From assembly GCA_021772515.1 (NCBI GenBank), contig JAJFLU010000053.1:148741-212740 (forward strand): DNA of 64,000 nt. Direction: 5' to 3'. Of the stretch, positions 54,101-62,149 are shown in pieces. Made by a program: the position numbers and the translations under genes. Below the pieces are notes generated by a model that worked only from the letters and a program-made list of their open reading frames with translations, was not told the origin of the DNA and did no database searches. The stretch comes from Opitutales bacterium. Its GTDB lineage: Bacteria; Verrucomicrobiota; Verrucomicrobiia; Opitutales; UBA2987. Each line of letters starts with the position of its first letter. Position 1 is the stretch's first letter.

Positions 54101-55678
54101 AATACTGTGGCCGATGGGATAGTGGCCTTCGATGAAAACAAATTGATTCAAACCTTTAATCCTGCGGCGGAAATGATATTTGGGTATACTTCAGAGGAGG
54201 TAATCGGAAAAGATGTTTTTAGCCTTATTGAAAAAGAATACCATAACCGACATGTTTCTTATTTGGAGTCTTACTTGAAAACCGGTGAGAGGCAGTTTCT
54301 CGGAAAACCGCAAGAAGTATCAGGCTTGCGAAAAGATGGGTCGATTTTTCCTATGGAGTTTCTAGTAAGCGCGGCGAAGATCAGTGATGGGCATACAATT
54401 ATTGCAGCCGTTAGAGATATTACAGAGCGAAAAAAGATACAGCAAGAATTGGAGAGCCACCGGCTGAACCTCGAATATACGGTGGAATCACGAACGCATG
54501 ATTTAAGGATGTCCATGGAAAAATTGATGGATGCGAATCTGCGACTTAAAGAAGCCAACAACCACCGAAGTCGCTTTATATCGTCAATGAGCCACGAGTT
54601 GCGAACACCCCTTAGCGCGATTTTAGGCTTTGCCGATCTTTTTAAAAAAACTTACGGGCTAACCGCTGATCGGAAGCAAAATTCCTATGTCGAAAATATA
54701 TCAAATGCGGGCGTTCACTTGCTCAATCTGATCAACGGACTCCTCGACCTCGCAAAAATTGATTCCGGTAAAATGGATGTCGAATTAGAAACATTTCCAA
54801 TCGAGGAATTCATCCAAACGATCGTCAATATAATGGGTGCCAAGTTTACCGAGAAAAACTTGCATGTGGAAACATTTATCGATCCCCATTTAGTAGAGAT
54901 GACTGCCGACAGAAGGAAATGTAACCAGATCATGCTCAATCTCCTTTCTAATGCTTTCAAATTTACACCCTCGAACGGGCGAATCGAAATTCATTTCATA
55001 AAAGATACCGAAGATGATATCAGAATAGAGATAACTGATAATGGAATCGGCATCAAACAGGAGGAGCAAAACAATATATTTTCCGAGTATTATCAAATAG
55101 GAAAATTCAGCGAAAACGTAGCAATTGGCACTGGTATCGGATTAGCATTAACCCGGCGTCTGGTAGAAATTCATGGCGGGGAAATCGGGGTGACAAGTGT
55201 ATTCGGTAACGGGTGCACTTTCTGGTTCAACTTGCCTCAAAATAAACCCTCTATCAAAAGTTTGGTAACAAAGGGACCGAGAATTGAAAAACAAAAGTCT
55301 TATCCCAGCGAATGCCGGATACTTCTCGCAGAGGACAGTGAACTTATTCGCGAAATGTTATTGGATATGCTTGGACAGCACAGACACCGTACCACAATTG
55401 CTCGAAATGGTCTTGAAGCGGTCGAATTAGCCAAAAAACTAAAGCCACAGTTGGTATTAATGGATGTTCGTATGCCAGTTATGGACGGCCTCGAAGCAAC
55501 CCGACTAATACGTTCTATACCTGAAATTGCAGATACTCCTATAATCGCGCTAACGGCGAGCATTGGAGAGGAATCGGAGGGCCTTCAGGCGCAGGCGGGT
55601 TGCACCGATCATCTGGCAAAACCCATCATTGCAGAGGAATTATACAGGATACTGAATCGGTATCTTAATTCAGAATAA
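51119..55678 (+). CDS. Hybrid histidine kinase with 7TM sensor and six PAS domains
   Basis: The 1519-residue protein begins with about seven membrane helices (residues 7-262) resembling MASE3/4-type integral sensors. Six PAS domains are placed near 318, 445, 577, 709, 864 and 989. HisKA (SSMSHELRTPLSAILGFADLF, about 1155), HATPase (NLLSNAFKFTPSNGRIEIH) and a receiver (LLAEDSE, LMDVRMPVMDG, AKPI) follow. PAS 2 and 3 are exactly 390 bases apart. PAS 4 (PIPHWEEDFSEVKDYIDGL) is the same special module as the first PAS of the preceding kinase. It is followed after 15 bases by the third kinase. Confidence 0.92.
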   Translation: MRNTRAIIYIGLLISLLILRVVLKGVHWEKDLNLHSLFQYSSTLLALVVAVLAMVRYYSKKSNLFLFIGCGFMGTGLLDGYHTLISSQLFSQYQFSASPETYLWSWNITNIYLGTFLFLCYWSLRKKRQTGKANLDRVKSVFSAIIILTIAFFAYFYQARLPGVNWPGFILIRPGSLVAGLLFLFTLIGFFRKGDWKQDIFEHWLMLGLVFGLASQIIFAPCSSHQCGLMLDLAHLAKLASYVCVLAGLIMSMYELFLRAEAGTNQLAEINDSLQREFEQRRHAEEKLLRFNAALEEQVSERTSQLEIVNKGLQEQETRLSTILETAGEGIISFDESINIVSLNPAANRIFGYEEGEAVGMSISLLVAESYRRKYFGHLKNYLKKGKKTLPLKPMEIVGLRKDGTFLPIEVTVDVSQVKDRPFFIGVVRDISERKVAETTLAETRNRLELAMRGSNLGLWDTNVKTGLSTYDKRWANMLGYELEEIEQTADFFDSLRHQEDSQNVMDAWMQHKNGLKPFYTAEFRMRTKDGRWKWILTHGQFVETDENGDPLRAAGIHQDITERKENEAALREARDQLELALKGSNLGLWDLDLVSGEAHYDERWANILGYQLAEIEQSQDTFNSRVHPEDSHLVHEAWHRSKRSETSFYTCEFRLKSKDGSWKWILTHGQFFDFDESGEPRRATGIHQDITERKQVEERIRQSEKRYRNLFENSPIPHWEEDFSEVKDYIDGLRSAGVSDFRKHFQEHPDSVALCGNMIKVIDVNQATVRLFKGKNKTNFLLHFSEMFSSDVSRVFREEFIALCEGKTEFESELKGKDLEGNPYHVALNLFLVPGCEDTWSKMIITNVDIQQLREAEEQATRLGYILEESLNEIYTFDALTLKLIQANRGARENLNYNAEELKELTPVDIKPEFSLTAFEELLKPLRSGAEKRLFFATVHERKDKSTYPVEVYLQMSVSGGKSVFVSIVEDVTERKITERMLRENEERLSTILNTVADGIVAFDENKLIQTFNPAAEMIFGYTSEEVIGKDVFSLIEKEYHNRHVSYLESYLKTGERQFLGKPQEVSGLRKDGSIFPMEFLVSAAKISDGHTIIAAVRDITERKKIQQELESHRLNLEYTVESRTHDLRMSMEKLMDANLRLKEANNHRSRFISSMSHELRTPLSAILGFADLFKKTYGLTADRKQNSYVENISNAGVHLLNLINGLLDLAKIDSGKMDVELETFPIEEFIQTIVNIMGAKFTEKNLHVETFIDPHLVEMTADRRKCNQIMLNLLSNAFKFTPSNGRIEIHFIKDTEDDIRIEITDNGIGIKQEEQNNIFSEYYQIGKFSENVAIGTGIGLALTRRLVEIHGGEIGVTSVFGNGCTFWFNLPQNKPSIKSLVTKGPRIEKQKSYPSECRILLAEDSELIREMLLDMLGQHRHRTTIARNGLEAVELAKKLKPQLVLMDVRMPVMDGLEATRLIRSIPEIADTPIIALTASIGEESEGLQAQAGCTDHLAKPIIAEELYRILNRYLNSE

Positions 55679-55693
55679 GAGGAGAAAAAGTCG

Positions 55694-58600
55694 ATGATGA
55701 CAAATATATCCAATCCCGGCATAAACTCGGCTTTTCAATACCGAAATAAATATAGCGCCAACTGGTTGAGGAGTAGGGGTAAATCGCACTATTTGGCCCC
55801 TGCATCCCAAGACTACCCAAACCATCGAATAAGGCAATTGCCCTCCAATCTAAAAAAAAATGCGCTAAAGGAGGAAGAGCACCTGCGGAGCGAAAAACAT
55901 TTCAAAAACATTCTGGAGGAGCTTCATGATGTTGTTTTGATTCATGATGAGAATGGAACCTGTATCAGTTGTATTGCTAAAGATGAGGCCGACCTTGTTC
56001 TCCCCGCTCGGGAATGCATAGGTCAGAATGTGACTCATTTGGTACCCCAGCCAGTCGCCCAAAGAATTTTGCAAAACATCCAAACTTGCCTCCAAACAGG
56101 GCGGATCCAAACAATGGATTACTTCCTGAATGTAAAGGGAGAGATTCGGTATTATGAGGGGCGTATGATGCCTTCAGGGATGCAAAATGTTGTTACGGCA
56201 ATTCGTAATATAACCGACCGCAGGCGGGCCGAGGAAGCTTTGCGCCACAGTGAGGAGAATAACCGTGCTCTAGTCGATACCATTTCCTACGGAATAAACG
56301 AAATAGATTTACATGGTACCATTACCCAAGCCAATAAAGCCTTTCACAGGATGCACGGTTACGCTGACGGAGAGCTCATCGGCACCTCCTTACTGGACCT
56401 GTTTGCCACGGATGCCTTGAGGAAAAATTATAAACGCGTATCTCGCCGTATCTTGAGGGAGCGTCCCGAGCGGGGGCATATCCTTACTCGCAACAAAACC
56501 CGCAATGGAAAAATAATTACACTCAAGGTCGACTGGAATTATAAATTAGATGATGATGGGAATATTGTCGGATATATATCAGTGATCACCGACATAACGG
56601 AGCAAGCCAAAGCAGAGAAGGAACTCAGGCGGAGTGAAATCAGATTTCGGGATATGCTAAGAACTCTGCATGATATCGTAATTATTTACGATAAAGATGG
56701 AACCTGTCTGGATTGTTTTTTCAAGGATGAAGCTGATCTTACGGTTCCATCTAACAAAGTAGTCGGGCTTAATGTAGATGAAACTCTTCCTGCGGGGATC
56801 GCGCGTTCTATACTTAGTAATATAAGGAAAACCCTGGCCAGTGGTGAAATACATACTCTCGAGTATGAATTAACCATAAACCAGAAACAAAAATTTTTCG
56901 AGGGACGCATGATTCCGTATGGGTCACATAATGTAGCCGCTGCGATTCGAAACATTACCAGCCGTAAGCGTGCAGAGGAAGCCCTGCGCCGCAGCGAGGA
57001 GAATTATCGGGTTCTTGTCGATACCATCTCCTACGGAATAAACGAAATCGATCTAAATGGTATCATTACTCAATCTAACAGCGCTTTTCATAGAATGCAT
57101 GGCTATGACGATGGCGAGCTTATCGGTACCTCCATGTTGGATCTAATCGCCTCGGAATATTTAAAGAAAAACTATCATCGCTTTCTTCGCCGAATTCTTT
57201 CCGAACGTCCCGATCCTTCGTTCGTTTACTCCCGCAACCTAACTCGCGATGGAAGAATTATTTTAATAAAAGTTGAATGGAACTACAAATGCGATCGGGA
57301 TGGAAATGTGATTGGAATTATTTCCATCGTAACTGATGTTACCGAGCAAAAAAAAGCCGAAAAGGCATTAATAGAAAGCGAAAAAAAACACCGTGCCATT
57401 TTCCAATCATTCCCGGACCTTATCTTTATCTTTGATGGAAAGGGTAACTACCTGGATTACCATGCTTCCAACCCTGCTGACCTAGTCGCCCCTTCCGAGG
57501 AGCTTATCGGAAAAAACCTTGTCGACGTGCTCCCGTTGTCGACAGCTGAAGTTGCCATTGACAGTATAAAAAAGACTCTGCAAAGCGGTGAAATACAAAA
57601 CTTTGAATTCAATTTACCGTTGAGGGAAGCCACTCAATATTACGAGGGTCGCATGCTGGCCTACGAACCGAACAAGATTCTCTCCTTCGTTCGAAATATA
57701 ACTGATAGGATTACCAGAGAGCTGGCGCTACAGCAAAGTGAAGAACGCCTGGAACGCGCCCTTGATGCCTCGGAATTGGGAATGTGGAATTACCAAAGGG
57801 CAACCAATTCCTTGATGGTTGATGAACGATGGGCTGGAATGCTCGGATACGAGGTTGAGGAGGTCGAACCAACATTTAAAGGTTGGAGTGATCTCATTCA
57901 TCCGGAAGATTTTCGTTTTGTTAAGCAGGCTTGGCTCGACCACAGAAAAGGCCTTTCACCCGTATGTGAATATGAAGTTCGCATGCACACTAAGTCCGGA
58001 GACTGGAATTGGATTCAATGTCGTGGAAAAGTGATTCAACGGGATGTGCGGAGTAAAATATTGCGGTTTGCGGGCACCCACAAAGATATCGATGAGAAAA
58101 AGCGTTCCGAAGAGTTATTGGCCACTTACCAAGAGCGATTTGAGCACGCATTGGACGCTTCGGAATTAGGAATGTGGGATTACTATGACGACGAAGACCG
58201 GCTAGTGCTAGATGACCGTTGGGCGACCATACTCGGTTACAGGATTGATGAGATCGAGCCGCATCTGTCAGGTTGGAACAATCTCCTGCATCCAGATGAT
58301 ATCGTTAAGGAGGAAAAAGCGTGGGAAGATCATAAGGAGGGACGGAGCGATGTTTTTGAACTGGAAATGCGTATGCGCACTAAATCCGGAGATTGGAAAT
58401 GGCTTCAATCTAGCGGAAAAATTATAAAAAGAGACAAAAGCGGAGAATCCCTGAGAAGCATTGGAACCATCAAGGATATCAGCGAAAGAAAGCGGGCCGA
58501 GGAATTATTGGCATCTTCTCAGGAGCGTTTGGAAAGAGCTTTGGATGCCTCCGAACTGGGCATGTGGAATTACGACAGGGGAACTGACCGATTGGTTGTT

Positions 58601-60838
58601 GATGAACGATGGGCCGGAATGCTCGGGTTTGACGTTAAGGAGATCGTGCCAAATTTTAAGGGCTGGTATGATATGGTTCATCCAGAAGATTTTCATGTAA
58701 TAAAGAGAACCTGGGTTGCCCAACAAAAAGGATTGATCAAAGTTTGTGAATTTGAGGTGCGGATGCATACCAAATCCGGAGATTGGAAATGGATCCAAGG
58801 CCGGGGAAAACCAATTCTTTGGGATGAAGAGAGCAAAGTGCTCGGATTGTCTGGAACAATCAAAGATATCGATGAACGAAAGCGTTCTGAAAACCTTTTG
58901 GCCGTCTATCAGGAGAGATTGGAGCGAGCGCTGGACGCTTCTGGGCTGGGTTTGTGGGATTACCACGACCTTGAAGACCGGATGGTGGTGGACGAGCGAT
59001 GGGCCGAGATGCTTGGCTATGGAGTCGAGGAAATCAGACCGAATATATCAGGATGGACTGAAATCGTTCATCCAGAGGATACATGCCGAGAAGAAGAGGC
59101 GCGACGTGCTCATGTACAGGGAGAATCCGAAGTGATGGATATCGAATTACGCATGCGCACAAAATCGGGTGACTGGAAATGGATGCAATCGCTCGGCAAA
59201 ATCGTTGAGCGGGACAAGTTGGGCAATCCCTTGAGAAGCACCGGAACGATCAAGGATATCACCGAACGAAAACGCGCGGAAAATCTATTGGAAATGTCGC
59301 AGGAACGTTTGGAAAGAGCGCTTGATGCCTCCGACCTCGGCATGTGGAATTACGATGAGCTTGCAGACAACTTGGTCGTGGACGAGAGATGGGCAAATAT
59401 GCTTGGTTTCAAGAAAGAAGAGATCAGCAATAAAAATAAGGATTTTTACAAACTGGTTCACCCTGATGATACCACTATCGTAACTGAAGCGTGGCGGGCA
59501 CATGAAAAAAAGCTCACTCCGGTTTGTGAGTTTGAGGCGCGCATGCGGACGAAGTCAGGCGATTGGAAATGGATACAGGTGCGGGGCAAAGTGGTGCAAT
59601 GGGACAAGAATGGAATCCCTTTAAGAACAACCGGCACCCATAAGGATATCACCCAACAAAAACGCGACCAAGAAGAGCGCGAAAGACTTGAGGCGCATCT
59701 TCGTCAATCACAAAAGATGGAAGTCGTAGGAACTTTGGCCGGAGGAATCGCGCACGATTTCAATAACATATTGCAGCCTATTATTGGATATTTGCATATG
59801 GTAATGGAGGATATTCCCTTGGATAGTCCTCTAGTTGGATACCTGATTCAAGTTGAAAAGTGCGCACAGCGAGCCAAGGATTTGGTTAAACAAATTCTGG
59901 TTTTCAGCCGCGAGGACCAGCAGCGGAAGGATGCGGTGGATGTTTGTCAAATCCTCCGGGAGACTCTTACCTTGGTGCGTTCGACTTTGCCTCCGAACAT
60001 CGAAGTCCATATTGAAATTGAGGAGGACAGTGGCCACATTTGGGGTGATCCCACGCAAGTAGGTCAAGTAATTATAAATTTACTCACCAATGCTTACCTT
60101 GCCATCGGGTCAGATTGGGGGACAGTGGATATTCGGCTTAGCAAACTTCGTTTTGATTCGAAACAAGAGGATATCAGTTCCGATTTATCGGCGGGAAGTT
60201 ATTTGAAACTCACCATCAGCGATACCGGAATCGGGATGGAAAATGCCATATTGGAGAGGATTTTTGAACCATTTTTTACCACTCGAGATGTTGGACAGGG
60301 CACGGGTCTTGGACTCTCTGTGGTACAAGGTGTGGTAAAGAGTCATGGAGGAGCCATCACTGTTAATAGCGTACCGAACAAGGGTTCCACCTTTGACATA
60401 TATTGGCCTTCTCAGGACTTAGAGCCGTTGGGTAAAAGCGACCTCACGCTGTCGGCTGATCCACCCCCCAGGGGAAATGAACGTATCCTGTTGGTTGATG
60501 ATAATGCCGCAGTCGCCCATTCTGTGAAGTCATCTCTCGAACGCCTGGATTATAAAGTCACCGTGAGGACCAGCAGCCTGCGAGCCCTCGAATTATTTAA
60601 GAAGAATCCGGAAAAATTTGATTTGGTGGTAACCGATCAATCGATGCCTCAGATGACAGGGGCTCATTTGGCGAAAGAACTTATTGAAGTCCGCACCGAC
60701 CTGCCGGTAATATTAATAACAGGCTTGGGACAAATCTTGACAGAACAGGAAATACAGTTTCTAGGAGTAAAAGCCTGTCTTGGTAAACCCTTTGATGCTG
60801 CGGACCTGAGTCGAGTCGTTCGCAAATTACTACTATAA
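55694..60838 (+). CDS. Soluble ten-PAS hybrid histidine kinase
   Basis: The 1714-residue protein has no membrane segment. Ten PAS domains precede HisKA (GTLAGGIAHDFNNIL, about residue 1348), a HATPase (VIINLLTNAYLAI; GIGMENAILERIFEPFFTT) and a receiver (LLVDDNA, VVTDQSMPQMTG, GKPF). The order is C-D-C-D-C-A-B-A-B-A. The C and D types repeat at exactly 744 bases. The five A/B domains start every 390 bases (57749, 58139, 58529, 58919, 59309). The kinase core is of the NtrB-like HDFNN type, unlike the other two. It starts 15 bases after the second kinase and is followed 14 bases on by a receiver gene. There is no HPt domain. Confidence 0.92.
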   Translation: MMTNISNPGINSAFQYRNKYSANWLRSRGKSHYLAPASQDYPNHRIRQLPSNLKKNALKEEEHLRSEKHFKNILEELHDVVLIHDENGTCISCIAKDEADLVLPARECIGQNVTHLVPQPVAQRILQNIQTCLQTGRIQTMDYFLNVKGEIRYYEGRMMPSGMQNVVTAIRNITDRRRAEEALRHSEENNRALVDTISYGINEIDLHGTITQANKAFHRMHGYADGELIGTSLLDLFATDALRKNYKRVSRRILRERPERGHILTRNKTRNGKIITLKVDWNYKLDDDGNIVGYISVITDITEQAKAEKELRRSEIRFRDMLRTLHDIVIIYDKDGTCLDCFFKDEADLTVPSNKVVGLNVDETLPAGIARSILSNIRKTLASGEIHTLEYELTINQKQKFFEGRMIPYGSHNVAAAIRNITSRKRAEEALRRSEENYRVLVDTISYGINEIDLNGIITQSNSAFHRMHGYDDGELIGTSMLDLIASEYLKKNYHRFLRRILSERPDPSFVYSRNLTRDGRIILIKVEWNYKCDRDGNVIGIISIVTDVTEQKKAEKALIESEKKHRAIFQSFPDLIFIFDGKGNYLDYHASNPADLVAPSEELIGKNLVDVLPLSTAEVAIDSIKKTLQSGEIQNFEFNLPLREATQYYEGRMLAYEPNKILSFVRNITDRITRELALQQSEERLERALDASELGMWNYQRATNSLMVDERWAGMLGYEVEEVEPTFKGWSDLIHPEDFRFVKQAWLDHRKGLSPVCEYEVRMHTKSGDWNWIQCRGKVIQRDVRSKILRFAGTHKDIDEKKRSEELLATYQERFEHALDASELGMWDYYDDEDRLVLDDRWATILGYRIDEIEPHLSGWNNLLHPDDIVKEEKAWEDHKEGRSDVFELEMRMRTKSGDWKWLQSSGKIIKRDKSGESLRSIGTIKDISERKRAEELLASSQERLERALDASELGMWNYDRGTDRLVVDERWAGMLGFDVKEIVPNFKGWYDMVHPEDFHVIKRTWVAQQKGLIKVCEFEVRMHTKSGDWKWIQGRGKPILWDEESKVLGLSGTIKDIDERKRSENLLAVYQERLERALDASGLGLWDYHDLEDRMVVDERWAEMLGYGVEEIRPNISGWTEIVHPEDTCREEEARRAHVQGESEVMDIELRMRTKSGDWKWMQSLGKIVERDKLGNPLRSTGTIKDITERKRAENLLEMSQERLERALDASDLGMWNYDELADNLVVDERWANMLGFKKEEISNKNKDFYKLVHPDDTTIVTEAWRAHEKKLTPVCEFEARMRTKSGDWKWIQVRGKVVQWDKNGIPLRTTGTHKDITQQKRDQEERERLEAHLRQSQKMEVVGTLAGGIAHDFNNILQPIIGYLHMVMEDIPLDSPLVGYLIQVEKCAQRAKDLVKQILVFSREDQQRKDAVDVCQILRETLTLVRSTLPPNIEVHIEIEEDSGHIWGDPTQVGQVIINLLTNAYLAIGSDWGTVDIRLSKLRFDSKQEDISSDLSAGSYLKLTISDTGIGMENAILERIFEPFFTTRDVGQGTGLGLSVVQGVVKSHGGAITVNSVPNKGSTFDIYWPSQDLEPLGKSDLTLSADPPPRGNERILLVDDNAAVAHSVKSSLERLDYKVTVRTSSLRALELFKKNPEKFDLVVTDQSMPQMTGAHLAKELIEVRTDLPVILITGLGQILTEQEIQFLGVKACLGKPFDAADLSRVVRKLLL

Positions 60839-60852
60839 CTAAATCCTGAACA

Positions 60853-61239
60853 TTGAGCGCGAGAATAATTATCCCACGAATACTTATTGTAGATGACGAT
60901 GAGTCGCTGAATGTAATGCTATGTCGGGTATTGGACAGGGCAGGGTACTCTACGGCAAGCGTTTTAAATGGAGTTGAGGCCGTTAAAATTTACCGTATAG
61001 AGCCTTTCGATTTAATCGTTACCGATATCTTCATGCCCGAACAGGAGGGCATAGCCACGATCCTGGAATTGCGGCGAGATTTTCCCGATATTAAAATTAT
61101 TGCCATGTCGGGAGGCGGTAATACCGGCATGAAGGATTATCTCAATATGGCAAAACTACTGGGCGCTCAAGCCACCATAGATAAGCCGTTCCTGCCGCAG
61201 GAACTCCTTCAGTTGATCGAGGAAGTGCTGGCCGAGTAG
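60853..61239 (+). CDS. Single-domain response regulator
   Basis: The 128-residue product is a bare CheY-like receiver. It has PRILIVDDDES at the start, the phospho-acceptor aspartate in LIVTDIFMPEQEG and the conserved lysine in TIDKPFLPQELL. There is no output domain, so it probably relays phosphate or acts by protein contact. It uses a TTG start, since no ATG precedes the first strand. It follows the ten-PAS kinase by 14 bases and is most likely in the same transcript. Confidence 0.9.
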   Translation: MSARIIIPRILIVDDDESLNVMLCRVLDRAGYSTASVLNGVEAVKIYRIEPFDLIVTDIFMPEQEGIATILELRRDFPDIKIIAMSGGGNTGMKDYLNMAKLLGAQATIDKPFLPQELLQLIEEVLAE

Positions 61240-61598
61240 AAGAGGGTATTATCCTGAAGTTATAGGCCTTTTGGGGTCCCTTTGAGTCAGAGGAAGGACC
61301 AATTGCTCAAGGTTTATCCTGATCTTTGTGAAGCACTTAATGTGTATTACGTGCGGACTCGGTTAATTTAAAAATCGGTATTACCAGATTCATAAAACCG
61401 GTGACATGCCTTAGCGGCTCGGTATCCGTATAATTACCTAGGCCGTTTAGGAGTAAACACTATGGGCAAAATGAGGTGTTTTACTAATACCTGTCTGTTC
61501 CCATTTGGTCGATAATTCCACACTCATGGGAATGATCCCTCAATTAACCAGTGGTTTAAATGGAATGCGGAAAGTAAATAAAAATTGCGGCAAAGAGT
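61240..61598. other. Intergenic region, no gene seen
   Basis: The 359 bases between the receiver and globin genes contain no supported frame. A 17-codon frame starting near 61461 is too short to annotate. The gap probably ends the kinase operon and holds the globin promoter, but no clear hairpin or box was found. Confidence 0.45.
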
Positions 61599-62093
61599 AT
61601 GATTTCCCGAGACAAGTATCTTGAGCCTAATTTATTGAATACGAGCAGATTAATAATGCATACTTTGAGTCAATCGATTCCCTGGTTAAAACCAGTATCA
61701 CTATTTCATCAGGTCGGAGGTGATGAGTTTCTGGAGAGAGTTGTGGATCGGTTTTATCTGCGAGCTATCGATGATGATTTGCTACGGCCTTTTTTTGTTA
61801 AAACGCGAACTGTACGCCTCAAAAAACATTTGCTCGGTTTTTTTGCCAGAACACTTCAGGGAAAACTCCCGCCAAGTGCCAATATATCGAGCGTCCAGAT
61901 AGATCACTTTGTCGAGGTATCCCGGGTTCATATTGATCGCGTAGTTTACCATTTGGCCGAAATTATGGAAACTGAAGATCTGCCCGGATGCCTGGTAGCG
62001 CAAGCTCTCATGGAAGTTGCCCCTGTTGCCGGTGAAGTACTCTTTACCACACTTTTAAATAAAGCCGAACCCTGCCAAGGACTGATCTGGTGA
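61599..62093 (+). CDS. Truncated haemoglobin-like protein
   Basis: The 164-residue product carries the 2/2 globin pattern SLFHQVGGDEFLERVVDRFY (about residues 34-53), including the B10-type tyrosine. LLRPFF and LKKHLLGFFARTLQG follow. The proximal histidine is His103 (IDHF), placed eight residues before the HIDRVVYHL helix as in group 1/2 families. Truncated globins bind oxygen or nitric oxide. The N-terminal 30 residues are non-globin, and the start could be the ATG at 61656. It lies just upstream of the PAS chemoreceptor, so a role in gas sensing or detoxification is suggested by position. Confidence 0.78.
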   Translation: MISRDKYLEPNLLNTSRLIMHTLSQSIPWLKPVSLFHQVGGDEFLERVVDRFYLRAIDDDLLRPFFVKTRTVRLKKHLLGFFARTLQGKLPPSANISSVQIDHFVEVSRVHIDRVVYHLAEIMETEDLPGCLVAQALMEVAPVAGEVLFTTLLNKAEPCQGLIW

Positions 62094-62149
62094 CCGAAAT
62101 TTTAATCTATAAACTCAAATTCTACCAACAAAAATAAATAATAATCGAA

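Noticed and set aside
57749..59700. A CRISPR-like regular repeat suspected from the 390-base periodicity
   Set aside because: The period is far too long and the repeats are coding PAS domains in one continuous frame.
61461..61514. A 17-codon frame (MGKMRC...) in the receiver-globin gap
   Set aside because: It is too short, with no ribosome-binding site or context to support translation.
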